A stretch of 64,000 nucleotides of DNA from Mucilaginibacter sp. (GCF_028288205.1 NZ_JAQBOD010000062.1:62001-126000), one strand, 5' to 3'. Shown: positions 28,858 through 38,144, counted from the first letter of the stretch. Notes: generated from the letters alone by a model not told the origin. Made by a program: numbers and translations.

Positions 28858-30228
28858 CTACTCATTAATCCAAACCGTTTTTATATTTACAAATTCATGT
28901 ATCCCAAACATGCCCAGTTCACGGCCATAGCCTGATTCTTTAATGCCACCAAATGGCAAACGCGGATCTGATTTAACCATGGCATTAACAAAACATGAAC
29001 CTGCTTCTATTTGAGTTGAGGCTATTAATTCGCCTTTGATTTTATCATTTGTAAACACCGCGGCGCCTAATCCAAATACGCTGTCATTAGCAATTCGTAT
29101 GGCATCTGTTTCGTCCCTGGCAGAAATAATAGCAGCTACCGGGCCAAATAATTCCTCATCATAAGCCGGCATTCCTTTTTTTACTTTGGTTAATATGGTG
29201 GGTGGGTAATAAGCATTATTTCCTTTAGGCAGTTCACCGCCTAAAATACATTTAGCCCCTTTTTTAATGGACCGTTTTACCTGGTTATGCAATTCATCAC
29301 GCAGATCAACCCGTGCCTGCGGACCGATATCGGTGGCTTCATTTAATGGATCGCCCATTATTTTAGCTTTCATTTTTTTGTAGAAAAGCTTTATAAATTC
29401 CTTTTCGACAGATTTAACTACGATAAACCTTTTAGCTGCTATGCAGCTTTGCCCGCTGTTTATAATGCGGCTATTAACGCATGTTTCCGCTGCTTTATCC
29501 AGGTCGGCATCTTCCAAAATTACATAAGCATCACTGCCGCCTAATTCTAATACCGTCTTTTTTATTAATAAGCCGGCTTTAGCGGCAACTTTTTTTCCGG
29601 CATTTGTGCTCCCGGTAATTGTCACTGCTTTTATTAACGGGTTTTCAATTATCTTATCAATTTTATCACTGCTTACCAGGATTGTTTGAAATACGTTTTC
29701 TGGAAACCCGGATTGTTCAACAATCCCCTGGATAGCTATAGCGCAGCCCGGCACATTTGATGCATGTTTTAATATGCCGCAATTACCGGCAGCTAAAGCA
29801 GGGGCCAGAAAGCGAAATACCTGCCAGAATGGAAAGTTCCACGGCATAATAGCTAACACAACCCCTATTGGCTGAAAAGTTATAAAACTTTTTGAAGCCT
29901 CGGTTTTAACCAATTGATCCTTTAAAAAGCCGACGGCATTTTTAGCATAATAATCGCAAACTGAGGCACATTTCTCAACTTCGGCAATACCTTGTTTTAT
30001 TGGTTTACCCATTTCTAAAGCCATTAACCGCGCCAGTTCATTTTTTTGATTTAACAACACTTTAGCCATGTTAACCAAATAATAACTACGTGCTGTAAAT
30101 GATGATTCTTTCCATTTGAGCCAGGCCGCATGTGTTTGTTCAATATTTAGTTTAACCTGTTTATTGGTATGCGATCTGTAATGATCAATAGTTTTACCAT
30201 TTGCCGGATTTACTGAGAATATGTCCAT
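28858..30228 (-). CDS. NAD(P)-dependent aldehyde dehydrogenase, succinate-semialdehyde type
   Basis: 456 residues. MPWNFPFWQVFRF is the ALDH nucleotide-site segment, the general-base glutamate is in TVLELGGSDAYVIL, and the nucleophilic cysteine is in NSGQSCIAAKRF. The short N-terminus (IFSVNPANGKTIDHYRSH) and overall length fit the 450-residue succinate-semialdehyde dehydrogenase subgroup. The true aldehyde is not provable here. The gene is isolated, with an AT-rich 225-base spacer on one side and the 201-bp repeat upstream of its start. Confidence 0.9.
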   Translation of the reverse strand: MDIFSVNPANGKTIDHYRSHTNKQVKLNIEQTHAAWLKWKESSFTARSYYLVNMAKVLLNQKNELARLMALEMGKPIKQGIAEVEKCASVCDYYAKNAVGFLKDQLVKTEASKSFITFQPIGVVLAIMPWNFPFWQVFRFLAPALAAGNCGILKHASNVPGCAIAIQGIVEQSGFPENVFQTILVSSDKIDKIIENPLIKAVTITGSTNAGKKVAAKAGLLIKKTVLELGGSDAYVILEDADLDKAAETCVNSRIINSGQSCIAAKRFIVVKSVEKEFIKLFYKKMKAKIMGDPLNEATDIGPQARVDLRDELHNQVKRSIKKGAKCILGGELPKGNNAYYPPTILTKVKKGMPAYDEELFGPVAAIISARDETDAIRIANDSVFGLGAAVFTNDKIKGELIASTQIEAGSCFVNAMVKSDPRLPFGGIKESGYGRELGMFGIHEFVNIKTVWINE

Positions 30229-30337
30229 AGAATTTTTTATTTAATTACTTGTAATCAACTAAGTAATAGTCCATGAAAAGACGGTATACAAATTTACATC
30301 AATAGTATTGTACCGGTGGGGTCGCAAACTAAAAAAA

Positions 30338-30538
30338 AGTGTTTCACATCAGGTGTTTCACCCCGAATTTGCAAAAATCAGGAAAACAGCATAAAATACT
30401 AATTATAAGGTATTTATACCAATTTACTTAAAGTATTTGTACTGTTTCAAAGTGTTTCACTCATTTTATCAAGTTACTAAATATCAATAAGTTAACCTAA
30501 AAGAGTGTTTCATGTGTTTCATTATTTTGTGAAACACT
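30338..30538 (-). repeat. MITE-like dispersed repeat, copy A (201 bp)
   Basis: The element is bounded by AGTGTTTCAC and its reverse complement GTGAAACACT. On the minus strand it aligns with copy B at 50758-50958 over its full length (both exactly 201 bp), with near-identical first 48 and last 45 bases and a diverged AT-rich middle. Multiple GTTTCAC/GTGAAAC boxes lie inside. No protein is encoded and no convincing target-site duplication is visible. It occupies most of the 405-base gap between the aldehyde dehydrogenase start and the proA stop. The rest of that gap shows nothing interpretable. Confidence 0.9.
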
Positions 30539-30633
30539 TTGCCCCCCATTTTTTAATGCAATAACGTAATAATTATTACTGTCCTGGCAGGATGCGCTAC
30601 GAGAAACTGCTGCGAAGAGGTTAGTTTTTAACT

Positions 30634-31878
30634 TTATGGACGTGTTTGTCCGTTTCCTTTAACTAACCATTTATAGCTGGTTAGTTCCTGCAGGCCCATT
30701 GGGCCGCGCGCGTGGAGCTTTTGAGTACTAATGCCTATTTCTGCACCCAAACCAAACTGGGCCCCGTCAGTAAACGCCGTGGACGTATTAACGTATACTG
30801 CTGCTGCATCAACCCGGTTTAAAAAGGTTTCCATATTTTCAGGATCTTCTGTAATAATAGCTTCGCTGTGTTTTGAGCTATGTACTGCAATATGGTCAAG
30901 CGCTTGCTGAAAAGTATCAACTGTTTTAACAGCCATTTTCATTGATAAAAACTCGGTACCAAAGTGTTCAGGTCCGGCTTTATGTAAAAGTTGCACAGGA
31001 TAACTTTCTTTTAATACAATATATGATAATTCATCAGCAAAAATTTCTACCCCGGCTTCGCCTAATGGTTTAGCCAATGCAGGCAGATCCTTTAATCGTT
31101 CCGAATGGATAATGGCGCAATCCAGCGCGTTACACACGCTTACTCTGCGGGTTTTTGAATTAAAAATAATATCAGTTCCTTTTTTCAAATCGGCAGATTC
31201 ATCAAAATAAGTATGAACAATACCGGCTCCTGTTTCAATTACAGGCACTTTACTGGTTTGCCTTACATGGTTAATTAAACCCTGGCTACCGCGTGGAATA
31301 ATCACGTCAACGTACCCCACCGCGTTTAACAGCGCATCGGCTGCTTCCCGCTCTACAGGCAGGAGAGTGGTTACATTAACATCAATATTATTTTTTGATA
31401 GTACTTTATGGATAACAGAAATAATAGCCTGGTTAGAGTAAGCCGCATCACTTCCTCCTTTTAAAATACTGATATTGCCTGTTTTAAAGCATAATGTAAA
31501 CACATCAAAGGTAACATTGGGCCTTGCTTCATATATTACACCTATAGTACCTAAAGGCACGCTTATCTTTGAAATGTGTAAGCCATTCGGCATTGTTTTT
31601 TCTGAAAGTATATGCCCTAACGGGTTTTCTAAGCCAGCTACATTTATAATATCCTTAGCAATATCCTGTATGCGCCCAGCAGTAAGCTTTAATCTGTCAT
31701 AGTTTGGATTAGTACTATCCATACGGTCAAGATCTTTTTGATTCTCTTCCAGCAAATAATTTGTTTGCGCGATGGCTTCTGCCGCCAGATCTATCAATAC
31801 GCGGTTAATCGTTTCCGATGTTATATTCAGCTTCCTTGCAGCTATCTGTGCATTTTCAAAATATTGGTTATAGCTCAT
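30634..31878 (-). CDS. proA: Glutamate-5-semialdehyde dehydrogenase (gamma-glutamyl phosphate reductase)
   Basis: 414 residues. Conserved [28 protein letters not shown] and the catalytic cysteine in [15 protein letters not shown] are seen. It reduces gamma-glutamyl phosphate to the semialdehyde in proline synthesis. It follows proB by four bases in the same operon. proC is not nearby. Confidence 0.96.
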   Translation of the reverse strand: MSYNQYFENAQIAARKLNITSETINRVLIDLAAEAIAQTNYLLEENQKDLDRMDSTNPNYDRLKLTAGRIQDIAKDIINVAGLENPLGHILSEKTMPNGLHISKISVPLGTIGVIYEARPNVTFDVFTLCFKTGNISILKGGSDAAYSNQAIISVIHKVLSKNNIDVNVTTLLPVEREAADALLNAVGYVDVIIPRGSQGLINHVRQTSKVPVIETGAGIVHTYFDESADLKKGTDIIFNSKTRRVSVCNALDCAIIHSERLKDLPALAKPLGEAGVEIFADELSYIVLKESYPVQLLHKAGPEHFGTEFLSMKMAVKTVDTFQQALDHIAVHSSKHSEAIITEDPENMETFLNRVDAAAVYVNTSTAFTDGAQFGLGAEIGISTQKLHARGPMGLQELTSYKWLVKGNGQTRP

Positions 31879-31882
31879 TTTA

Positions 31883-32962
31883 TTAACCTAATAAATAAAG
31901 ATAATCATAATGTACCAGTGGCTTTTGGTTTTTTTTGCCCATGCTTTCTATTGCCTTATCGGCGCCATATTCGGCAATACCCAAGCCTATTAGTTCATTT
32001 TGTTCATCAATCAGTTTAATTATTTCGCCTTTTTTAAAGTCGGTTAAAATGTTCACAATTCCAACTGGTAATAAACTGGTAGCCTTGCTTGATATAAGAG
32101 CGATTTTAGCTCCGGCATTAACCTGTACAATACCTGTAGCCGATTTCTCTGAATGGGCTATCCATTTCTTCTTTTCGGATGCTGTTTTATTAGGAATGAA
32201 ACGCGTATGTGGTACTGTATTGGTAAGAATATCTGTCAAAATATTATCCCTTGTACCATTAGCAATATGTACAGCTATACCCAAACGTGCTGTTTTTTGC
32301 GCCATATGCGATTTTGTTATCATGCCACCACGCCCAAATTGCGACCGGCCCGAAGTGACAAATGAGGCAAAATCGATGCCAGTATCAATAACTTCTTCAA
32401 TTATAGCCGATCCTTCGTCATTAGGGTTGCCATCATAAATGCCATCAACATTGGTTAAAATAATAAGGGCCTGGGCATTTAACATAGAAGCAATAAGCCC
32501 GGCCAGCTCATCATTATCAGTAAACATGAGTTCGGTTACCGATACTACATCATTTTCATTTACTATTGGGATAACCTGGTGCTGCAATAATATCTCCAGG
32601 CAGTTTTTCATGTTTAAATAATGCTGCCTGCCTTTAAAATCTTCGGTTGTTACCAGTACTTGTGAGCATAATATATTGTGTTTTTCAAATAATTGCGCAT
32701 AAGTATTAATGAGTTTAACCTGCCCTATAGAAGCCAATAACTGGCGTGCTGCTATAGCATCATATTTATCAGAAACGGTTATCAAACTTCTTCCCGCAGC
32801 AACAGCGCCTGATGATACTAATATTACCTCGACACCTTGCTGTTTTATAGTTGAAATTTGCTCTGCCAGTTTGCTTATACGTTGCTGGTCTGGCAAGCCA
32901 TTGCTTTGGGTTAAAACGTTCGACCCAATTTTTATTACTATCCGTTTATAGCTAAATGCCAT
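31883..32962 (-). CDS. proB: Glutamate 5-kinase
   Basis: 359 residues. An amino-acid kinase domain ([43 protein letters not shown]) occupies the first 255 residues or so and is followed by a C-terminal PUA-type domain (about 270-350). It phosphorylates glutamate and is the feedback-regulated first step of proline synthesis. It is the promoter-proximal gene of proBA. Confidence 0.96.
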   Translation of the reverse strand: MAFSYKRIVIKIGSNVLTQSNGLPDQQRISKLAEQISTIKQQGVEVILVSSGAVAAGRSLITVSDKYDAIAARQLLASIGQVKLINTYAQLFEKHNILCSQVLVTTEDFKGRQHYLNMKNCLEILLQHQVIPIVNENDVVSVTELMFTDNDELAGLIASMLNAQALIILTNVDGIYDGNPNDEGSAIIEEVIDTGIDFASFVTSGRSQFGRGGMITKSHMAQKTARLGIAVHIANGTRDNILTDILTNTVPHTRFIPNKTASEKKKWIAHSEKSATGIVQVNAGAKIALISSKATSLLPVGIVNILTDFKKGEIIKLIDEQNELIGLGIAEYGADKAIESMGKKNQKPLVHYDYLYLLG

Positions 32963-33122
32963 TATGTATTTATATAGAAAACGCTATAAATATCGTAATT
33001 ATTAAGCTTATTGCTCGTATTTTAGATGAATAAGTTTAAAAATGACAATTAAAACTATTTTTTATAGCCAATTACGTGAAAATGAGCTGTTTTTAAATAA
33101 ATAGATAAGAAAATATTAAAAA

Positions 33123-33153
33123 AACATATGATTTTTCACAAAAAGCATATGTT
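33123..33153 (-). terminator. Intrinsic terminator of the pst-like operon
   Basis: On the minus strand AACATATG pairs with CATATGTT. Five further A-T pairs sit above one mismatch, with a GTG loop, and a run of seven or more T follows. It lies 12 bases past the stop codon of the ATPase gene, confirming that this gene is the last of its operon and that no phoU gene follows. Confidence 0.8.
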
Positions 33154-33165
33154 TTTAACATTTAT

Positions 33166-33927
33166 TTAGCTTATAAAACCTTTAACATATTCCCTTGTGA
33201 GCTCTTCCTTCGGATTCAATAAAACTTCTTCAGTGGGGCCAAACTCAATGATCTTACCCATGTAAACAAAAATAATATAGTCTGATACGCGGCGGGCCTG
33301 GCGCAATATATGTGTTACTAAAACTATGGTATATTTTTGTTTTAAATTGATAAAAAGATCTTCAATTATATGGGTTGAAACGGGGTCTAATGCCGATGTT
33401 GATTCATCTCCCAAAATTATTTCGGGTTCTACAGCCAAACCACGTGCCAGGCAAAGACGTTGTTGCTGACCGATTGACAAACGGGTGGCCGATGCATTTA
33501 AACGATCTTTTACCTCATTCCAAAGACCGGTTGCCTTTAGTTGCAATTCAACCAGTTCGTCCAATTCACTTTTGTTGCGGATACCATGTATGCGCGGCCC
33601 GTATGCCACATTATCATAAATAGACATAGGTAAAGGATAGGGCCGTTGAGACAGGAGCCCCATTTTTTTACGGATATGGGTTACCTCTACGTTTGGGTCA
33701 TATATGTTCTCACCGTCAACCAAAACCTTACCATCAATTTTTACATTGGCAGTATTATCCAGTAACCTGTTAAATGATTTTAGCAAAGTTGTTTTACCGC
33801 AGCCGGACGGGCCGATAATAGAAGTAACGCTCTTATTAGGGATGTTGATGTTTATATTTTTTAAAATGTGCTGATTTTCGATGTATACATTAAAATCCTG
33901 CACACTAATATGCGGAGTGTTTGTCAT
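33166..33927 (-). CDS. pstB: Pst-like ABC transporter ATPase
   Basis: 253 residues of the PstB family. Walker A is GPSGCGKTT. The signature reads LSIGQQQRLCLARGLA where PstB normally has LSGGQQQR, and Walker B reads ILGDESTSALDP where DEPTSALDP is usual. Both changes are tolerated in active ABC ATPases but mark this as a divergent PstB. It energises uptake through the two permeases encoded just upstream. It is the last gene of a porin-SBP-permease-permease-ATPase operon next to sulfate-reduction genes. Phosphate is the family default, sulfate is my contextual suggestion. Confidence 0.88.
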   Translation of the reverse strand: MTNTPHISVQDFNVYIENQHILKNININIPNKSVTSIIGPSGCGKTTLLKSFNRLLDNTANVKIDGKVLVDGENIYDPNVEVTHIRKKMGLLSQRPYPLPMSIYDNVAYGPRIHGIRNKSELDELVELQLKATGLWNEVKDRLNASATRLSIGQQQRLCLARGLAVEPEIILGDESTSALDPVSTHIIEDLFINLKQKYTIVLVTHILRQARRVSDYIIFVYMGKIIEFGPTEEVLLNPKEELTREYVKGFIS

Positions 33928-33928
33928 T

Positions 33929-34774
33929 TTAGATTTTGTGTTTAGAAAATTTCTTTATCAATAATTCGGCTAATACCGTGATGATCAACACCACAATAGT
34001 TAAAATTAACGCGGAAGCATAGGCGCGCCCCTGTACTTCTTCAACCGGGCTGCCCAGCTGGAAAAATATAGCAAGCGGTAGTGTAGCGGCAGGCTCATGT
34101 AATGAAGTGGGTATATTGTCACTAAACCCGGCAGTAAATAATACTGATGCAACATCGCCAATACCCCTGCCAAAAGATAACAGGATGGCGGTGAATATTC
34201 CCGGGCGTATTTGGCGCAAAATAACTTTAGCCGCTTCCCAACGTGTAGCGCCTAATGATAAGGCAGCATCACGCAGTTCGCCGGGAACTGTGCGTATTAC
34301 TTCATCTAATGTACGTACCAGTATGGGTATAACTAATAAGGTTACGGCTATAATGCCGCCAAGTAATGATGCCCTTATGCCAAAATAAACCATTATTAAA
34401 AAACCGAACGCGCCATAAACTATTGAAGGTATCCCAAAAAGCACATCAAATGCCAGGCGTATCAGGTTTGATTTGAATTTTTTACCATCAATGTACATGT
34501 TGATATAAATGGCCACCGGGATACTTATAATAAGCCCAAGGATAGTAGCCCCACCGGCTATATATAATGAACCAATTATGGCATTTAACACGCCACCTTC
34601 TTTACCAATATAAAAACCACCACCTGGGATTTTGGTTATCATATCCAAATTCATGTACGGGACTCCCTTTGAAAATATGGTTCCTACTATCAGGAAGAAA
34701 CTACCCGTTACTATTATAGTTGCCAATATCATGAGCACTTTAAAAAATAGCTCTTCTATTTTACGCTTTATCAT
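33929..34774 (-). CDS. pstA: Pst-like ABC transporter permease (PstA family)
   Basis: 281 residues with six predicted transmembrane helices. It has the PstA-type EAA loop RDAALSLGATRWEAAKVILR and the downstream SFGRGIGDVASVLFTAG. It pairs with the PstC-like permease to form the membrane channel. Its start overlaps the pstC stop by four bases and it ends one base before pstB, showing tight translational coupling. Confidence 0.9.
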   Translation of the reverse strand: MIKRKIEELFFKVLMILATIIVTGSFFLIVGTIFSKGVPYMNLDMITKIPGGGFYIGKEGGVLNAIIGSLYIAGGATILGLIISIPVAIYINMYIDGKKFKSNLIRLAFDVLFGIPSIVYGAFGFLIMVYFGIRASLLGGIIAVTLLVIPILVRTLDEVIRTVPGELRDAALSLGATRWEAAKVILRQIRPGIFTAILLSFGRGIGDVASVLFTAGFSDNIPTSLHEPAATLPLAIFFQLGSPVEEVQGRAYASALILTIVVLIITVLAELLIKKFSKHKI

Positions 34775-35673
34775 GTTGTTAAATTCCTTTCTAAACGTGC
34801 CAGTATTACCCGCGATATAATGTTAAATAACAGGATGATGATAAAAAGTAATAAGGCGGCAAACATTAAAGCCGAATCATACAATGGTATAGACATCATT
34901 TCACCATAATTATTGGCTATAAGCGCCGGTAACGGGTATCCGGTATCAAAAACAGAATGTGGCACAACCGCATTATTACCGCAAACCATTAAAACCGCAA
35001 TAGTTTCGCCAAACGCCCGTGATATGGCTAATACAGTAGCGGCTATTATACCGGGTGTTGCTTTACGGATAATAACCTTTTTTATAGTTTCCCATTTGGT
35101 TGCGCCGATAGATAGTGAAGCATCTTTCAGGTCCTGCGGTATGGTTGTGAGCACTTCTGTAATGATGCTTACTATCAGCGGAAATATCATTACCGCCAGT
35201 ACTATACCGCCAGCTAATACGCTGTAACCGGTGGAGAACTCAATAAAATGCGGCGCTATATGTTCCTGTATAAGTGGTACAATAAACAATACCCCCCATA
35301 CGCCGTAAATAACAGGCGGTATGCCTGATAACAGGTTAACAAAAGGTATTAATACCCGTTTAATTTTTGCATGAGCGTATTCTACCAAATAGAGTGAGGT
35401 AAATATGGAAAGAGGTAAGGCTATGATGATAGCAATTGCAGTTACCCATAAAGTACCCATTATAAATGGGTAGAAACCAAACAGGCCCTTCATGGGTTTC
35501 CAGGCGCTTTTGGTTAGCAGGTCAAACCATGAAAGTTTATTTAGAATAGGGATGGACCGATAGTATAAACCTATGCCTATCACAAAAACTAAAGAAACCG
35601 ATGCCAGTGTAAACACCAGCATCAGTTTTGAAATAAATTTATCTTTTAGAAAGCGTATTCGCTGTAGTATCAT
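34771..35673 (-). CDS. pstC: Pst-like ABC transporter permease (PstC family)
   Basis: 300 residues with six predicted helices. The EAA loop KDASLSIGATKWETIKKVII and the following AISRAFGETIAVLMVCGN are of PstC type. The second channel subunit. There is a 60-base gap to the binding-protein gene upstream and an ATGA overlap with pstA downstream. Confidence 0.9.
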   Translation of the reverse strand: MILQRIRFLKDKFISKLMLVFTLASVSLVFVIGIGLYYRSIPILNKLSWFDLLTKSAWKPMKGLFGFYPFIMGTLWVTAIAIIIALPLSIFTSLYLVEYAHAKIKRVLIPFVNLLSGIPPVIYGVWGVLFIVPLIQEHIAPHFIEFSTGYSVLAGGIVLAVMIFPLIVSIITEVLTTIPQDLKDASLSIGATKWETIKKVIIRKATPGIIAATVLAISRAFGETIAVLMVCGNNAVVPHSVFDTGYPLPALIANNYGEMMSIPLYDSALMFAALLLFIIILLFNIISRVILARLERNLTT

Positions 35674-35733
35674 TTTTAGTAGTATAAAGAAAGCTAATAT
35701 AATTAAGTTTCCATAGATAGTTGGAAGCCTTTA

Positions 35734-36717
35734 TTATTGTGCTTTCTTTAATTCTTCCTGCAATTTTTGTTTAGAAAGTGCGATGTATCCGTTCTCGTCA
35801 ACAAATTTCTGGCCATCAGTTAATACATATTTTACAAACTCTACCAGTTCTTTTTTCTTTGGTTTTCCTTTAAAAAGGAAGCCAAGATTACGGGCAGGAG
35901 GAGAGGGGTATTTTCCGGTAGCAATAGCATCGGTCAATTCGTCAACTGTACTATAAAAATTTTCGTTAGCGTCAATTTTACCATTTCCGTTTACGTCGAT
36001 GGGTAAAGCATGTACACCGGCAACCTGTTTGCGTGTTTTCAGGTCATATAAATAAGCTATGTTATTAAAGCCAATTGCAGTAACATCCTTTTTAACAGCT
36101 TGCGCTAAACCCGGATCGCCATATACAGCTACACCAAGCAAATCTTCTTGTTTCTTGTTGAAGTATTTTGCCCATGTTTCGGCAGCCCCGGCAGCGTCAG
36201 ACCGGGTGTAGATATGAATTGGTACAGATACATTACCTGCCAATTGTTTCCAATCCTTTATGCTGCCGGTAACAAATACATTTAAAAACTGGTCTCTTTT
36301 AACGCCCTTCGCCAATAAAGCTGCCGCGTTAGGGTTTCCGGTGTTAAAAGTTGGTACAACCGCGTCTTTGGTTACATAGATGGTATAAGCGCCTTTTTTT
36401 ACTTCTTCGGGACTAATATCGCGCGAAGCTAAGCCTATATCAACCAGGTTTGATAAGGCGTCGGTAATGCCTTTACCAGCACCGCCGGCCGAAATATTGA
36501 ACTTAACCTTTGGATGCAGCTTCCTGAATTCCTCTGCCCATTTAACAGTAATAGGGTAAAGGGCGAAAGCACCTGAAATACTTATCGTTCCTTCCAGGTC
36601 ATCATCAGCAAGAGTTGGTTTATTGATCTTATTAATAAATGATGAGGCTACTACCAATACACTTAGTGCCAGGGTAGTTAATAAGATGGTTTGATTTTTT
36701 GAGAATATCTTTTTCAT
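35734..36717 (-). CDS. PstS-like substrate-binding protein, possibly a sulfate/sulfur-oxyanion binder
   Basis: 327 residues with an N-terminal signal/anchor (residues 11-29, no lipobox). The fold and EGTISISGAFALYPITVKW start match the PstS family. Aligned by eye with E. coli PstS, the ATF phosphate contacts become ALY, the Asp56 segment VDFGASDAPLS becomes VDIGLASRDIS (acid replaced by Ser), and RADGSGTS becomes RSDAAGAA (Ser139 and Thr141 both lost). Asp56 accepts the proton of phosphate and is the residue that excludes sulfate. This, the adjacent cys genes, the poly-cysteine leader and the absence of phoU suggest a fully deprotonated ligand such as sulfate. Homologues are generally annotated as phosphate binders, so this needs proof. 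Confidence 0.75.
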   Translation of the reverse strand: MKKIFSKNQTILLTTLALSVLVVASSFINKINKPTLADDDLEGTISISGAFALYPITVKWAEEFRKLHPKVKFNISAGGAGKGITDALSNLVDIGLASRDISPEEVKKGAYTIYVTKDAVVPTFNTGNPNAAALLAKGVKRDQFLNVFVTGSIKDWKQLAGNVSVPIHIYTRSDAAGAAETWAKYFNKKQEDLLGVAVYGDPGLAQAVKKDVTAIGFNNIAYLYDLKTRKQVAGVHALPIDVNGNGKIDANENFYSTVDELTDAIATGKYPSPPARNLGFLFKGKPKKKELVEFVKYVLTDGQKFVDENGYIALSKQKLQEELKKAQ

Positions 36718-36738
36718 ATTATATAGGATTAACCTTGT

Positions 36739-37869
36739 TTAAAATTGTATCTGAATTTCTGCCGCGAATACATTGTTTTTAACCTGGGCGGTAGGTATCT
36801 CTTCGCGTTTGTATGTATAGTTAACATATAATTTTGTCCACGGGTTGAAGAAATAGTTAATGCCGCCTATATACCAGGTGCTGCGATCGGTATATACTAC
36901 ACTGTTCGGATCGTAAGTATCATATTTTGCTGCTAACTGCAGTTTTTTAGGTATGATAAAATAAGCAGCTTGTCCGTACCAGCCATCTCTTTTTATAAGG
37001 GCATCTGTACCTTTATCATATTCTGCGGTCAATGATAATGGGCCATATACATAACGGGCATCAAATCCCTGCCTGTTGCGCACCTGTGTCGCGGTAGAAG
37101 TACCATATATATCACGGCCATGATAAAAGTCATACGATAAGGCCAAGTTAGCAATAGGATGAACCGTAAATCTACCGGATACATCTTTATCCTGATTATT
37201 ATCGGCTCTATTAATTCCATTACCATTTAATACCGCGAAGGTATAATCAAACAAGTAGTTGTCATTTAATTTTAAGAAACTACCACTAATTTGTGCACCA
37301 ATATCGCGACCATTTTGATTGCCTAAAACGTCTTTTGCTCTTGCATTTAATGCTTCTCCCACCTGCGAGCGGTCAATTAACTCTAATTGACTATCGGAAG
37401 TTAAACTTTCTGCCGAAAATGGAATTTTAAACTGGCCCGCTGATATTTTTAAATAATCAGCGAACTTATATGTGGTATAACCATCTACCAATGCCGGTGT
37501 ACCTGCAAATTCAACATATAATTCATAATCCCAATTATTGGATATAGCGCCTTTAAAATCAAGGCGGGCGCGACGTGTGTCGAAACCATCAATGCCTGAT
37601 GTTCCCTGGAAACCCTGGTAACGTTCCTGGAATAAACCGGTTAAATTCAATGCTTTTCCAAGTGATAGCGGGAAAGTTTTTTGATTGTCTTTTTTCTGCT
37701 GTTCTTTCAACGCATTTTCAGAGCGGATAGAATCAGCTTCTGATTGGCTGATTACTTTTTTTTGGATAAGAAGATTTAACAAATCTTCACTTTGTTGTGC
37801 TTTTGCTGCAATAGCAGAGAATAGTATGGTAAATACAAATAATGATTTTAGTAGATATGCGTGTTTCAT
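36739..37869 (-). CDS. Outer-membrane porin of the OprO/OprP (phosphate-selective porin) family
   Basis: 376 residues with a signal peptide (ending AIAAKAQ), a short helical/coiled periplasmic segment (LLIQKKVISQSEADSIRSEN) and a 16-strand-type barrel ending with phenylalanine (FAAEIQIQF). Motifs GFDTRRARLDFKGAI and AGQFKIPFSAESLTS are typical of the Porin_O_P family, which is not restricted to phosphate. It is the first full-length gene of the transporter operon. The start ATG follows an untranslated leader carrying the poly-cysteine peptide. Confidence 0.88.
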   Translation of the reverse strand: MKHAYLLKSLFVFTILFSAIAAKAQQSEDLLNLLIQKKVISQSEADSIRSENALKEQQKKDNQKTFPLSLGKALNLTGLFQERYQGFQGTSGIDGFDTRRARLDFKGAISNNWDYELYVEFAGTPALVDGYTTYKFADYLKISAGQFKIPFSAESLTSDSQLELIDRSQVGEALNARAKDVLGNQNGRDIGAQISGSFLKLNDNYLFDYTFAVLNGNGINRADNNQDKDVSGRFTVHPIANLALSYDFYHGRDIYGTSTATQVRNRQGFDARYVYGPLSLTAEYDKGTDALIKRDGWYGQAAYFIIPKKLQLAAKYDTYDPNSVVYTDRSTWYIGGINYFFNPWTKLYVNYTYKREEIPTAQVKNNVFAAEIQIQF

Positions 37870-37931
37870 ATATATAGTGATATTGTAATTGTAAAAAAGG
37901 TTAATGAAAATGGACTGTGTGTGTTATTGAA

Positions 37932-38030
37932 TCAGCAACAGCAACAGCAACAACAGTAACGGAAAGAGGGGCTAATTGAATAACCCATTCGCATGGGTTT
38001 TAAGGTGTGGAAGTGTTTAAATATTTTCAT
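37932..38030 (-). CDS. Poly-cysteine leader peptide upstream of the porin/ABC operon
   Basis: A 32-codon ORF from ATG 38028-38030 to TGA 37932-37934, too short for routine gene calls. It begins MKIFKHFHTL and ends SFRYCCCCCCC, seven cysteine codons (TGT/TGC mixed) directly before the stop. It begins about 35 bases after the predicted transcription start and ends 62 bases before the porin ATG. A CCCAT/ATGGG hairpin lies within its middle codons. Poly-cysteine small ORFs are known cysteine-responsive attenuators in mycobacteria. I infer the same logic here: scarce charged tRNA-Cys stalls ribosomes and changes downstream expression. A CAA/CAG microsatellite origin is the alternative. Confidence 0.7.
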   Translation of the reverse strand: MKIFKHFHTLKPMRMGYSISPSFRYCCCCCCC

Positions 38031-38070
38031 TTAGTCTATTAATTCTATAATATCTACCTGTTTAGTAGTG

Positions 38071-38101
38071 TAAAAGTAAGATTAATATAATAGCATCCAA
38101 A
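38071..38101 (-). promoter_or_regulatory. Bacteroidota-type promoter for the leader/porin operon
   Basis: On the minus strand TTTG (38101-38098) is followed after exactly 19 bases by TACTTTTA (38078-38071), seven of eight positions of the TAnnTTTG -7 element. The predicted start near 38065 puts the poly-cysteine ORF and about 195 bases of leader ahead of the porin. The rest of the 378-base gap holds the upstream palindrome and the cysN terminator. Confidence 0.7.
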
Positions 38102-38144
38102 AAATATTTTTAAATAATTTAAATATTAAGTGTATGTAATTGAT

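Noticed and set aside
31935..32438. Long plus-strand open frame opposite proB (167 codons)
   Set aside because: It is antisense to a convincing glutamate 5-kinase gene, has no recognisable motif and unnatural composition. It is a shadow of the codon usage on the other strand.
33166..36717. Straightforward annotation as a phosphate (pstSCAB) operon under Pho control
   Set aside because: No phoU, no recognisable Pho box, changed ligand-site residues and a Cys-rich leader make this uncertain. Family symbols are kept only for the ATPase and permeases.
37932..37960. Trinucleotide microsatellite (GCAACA repeats) as the sole explanation of the poly-Cys codons
   Set aside because: The run is in frame with an ATG behind a good promoter, uses mixed Cys codons and stops right after the run. 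It stays possible as the origin and is listed as the alternative.
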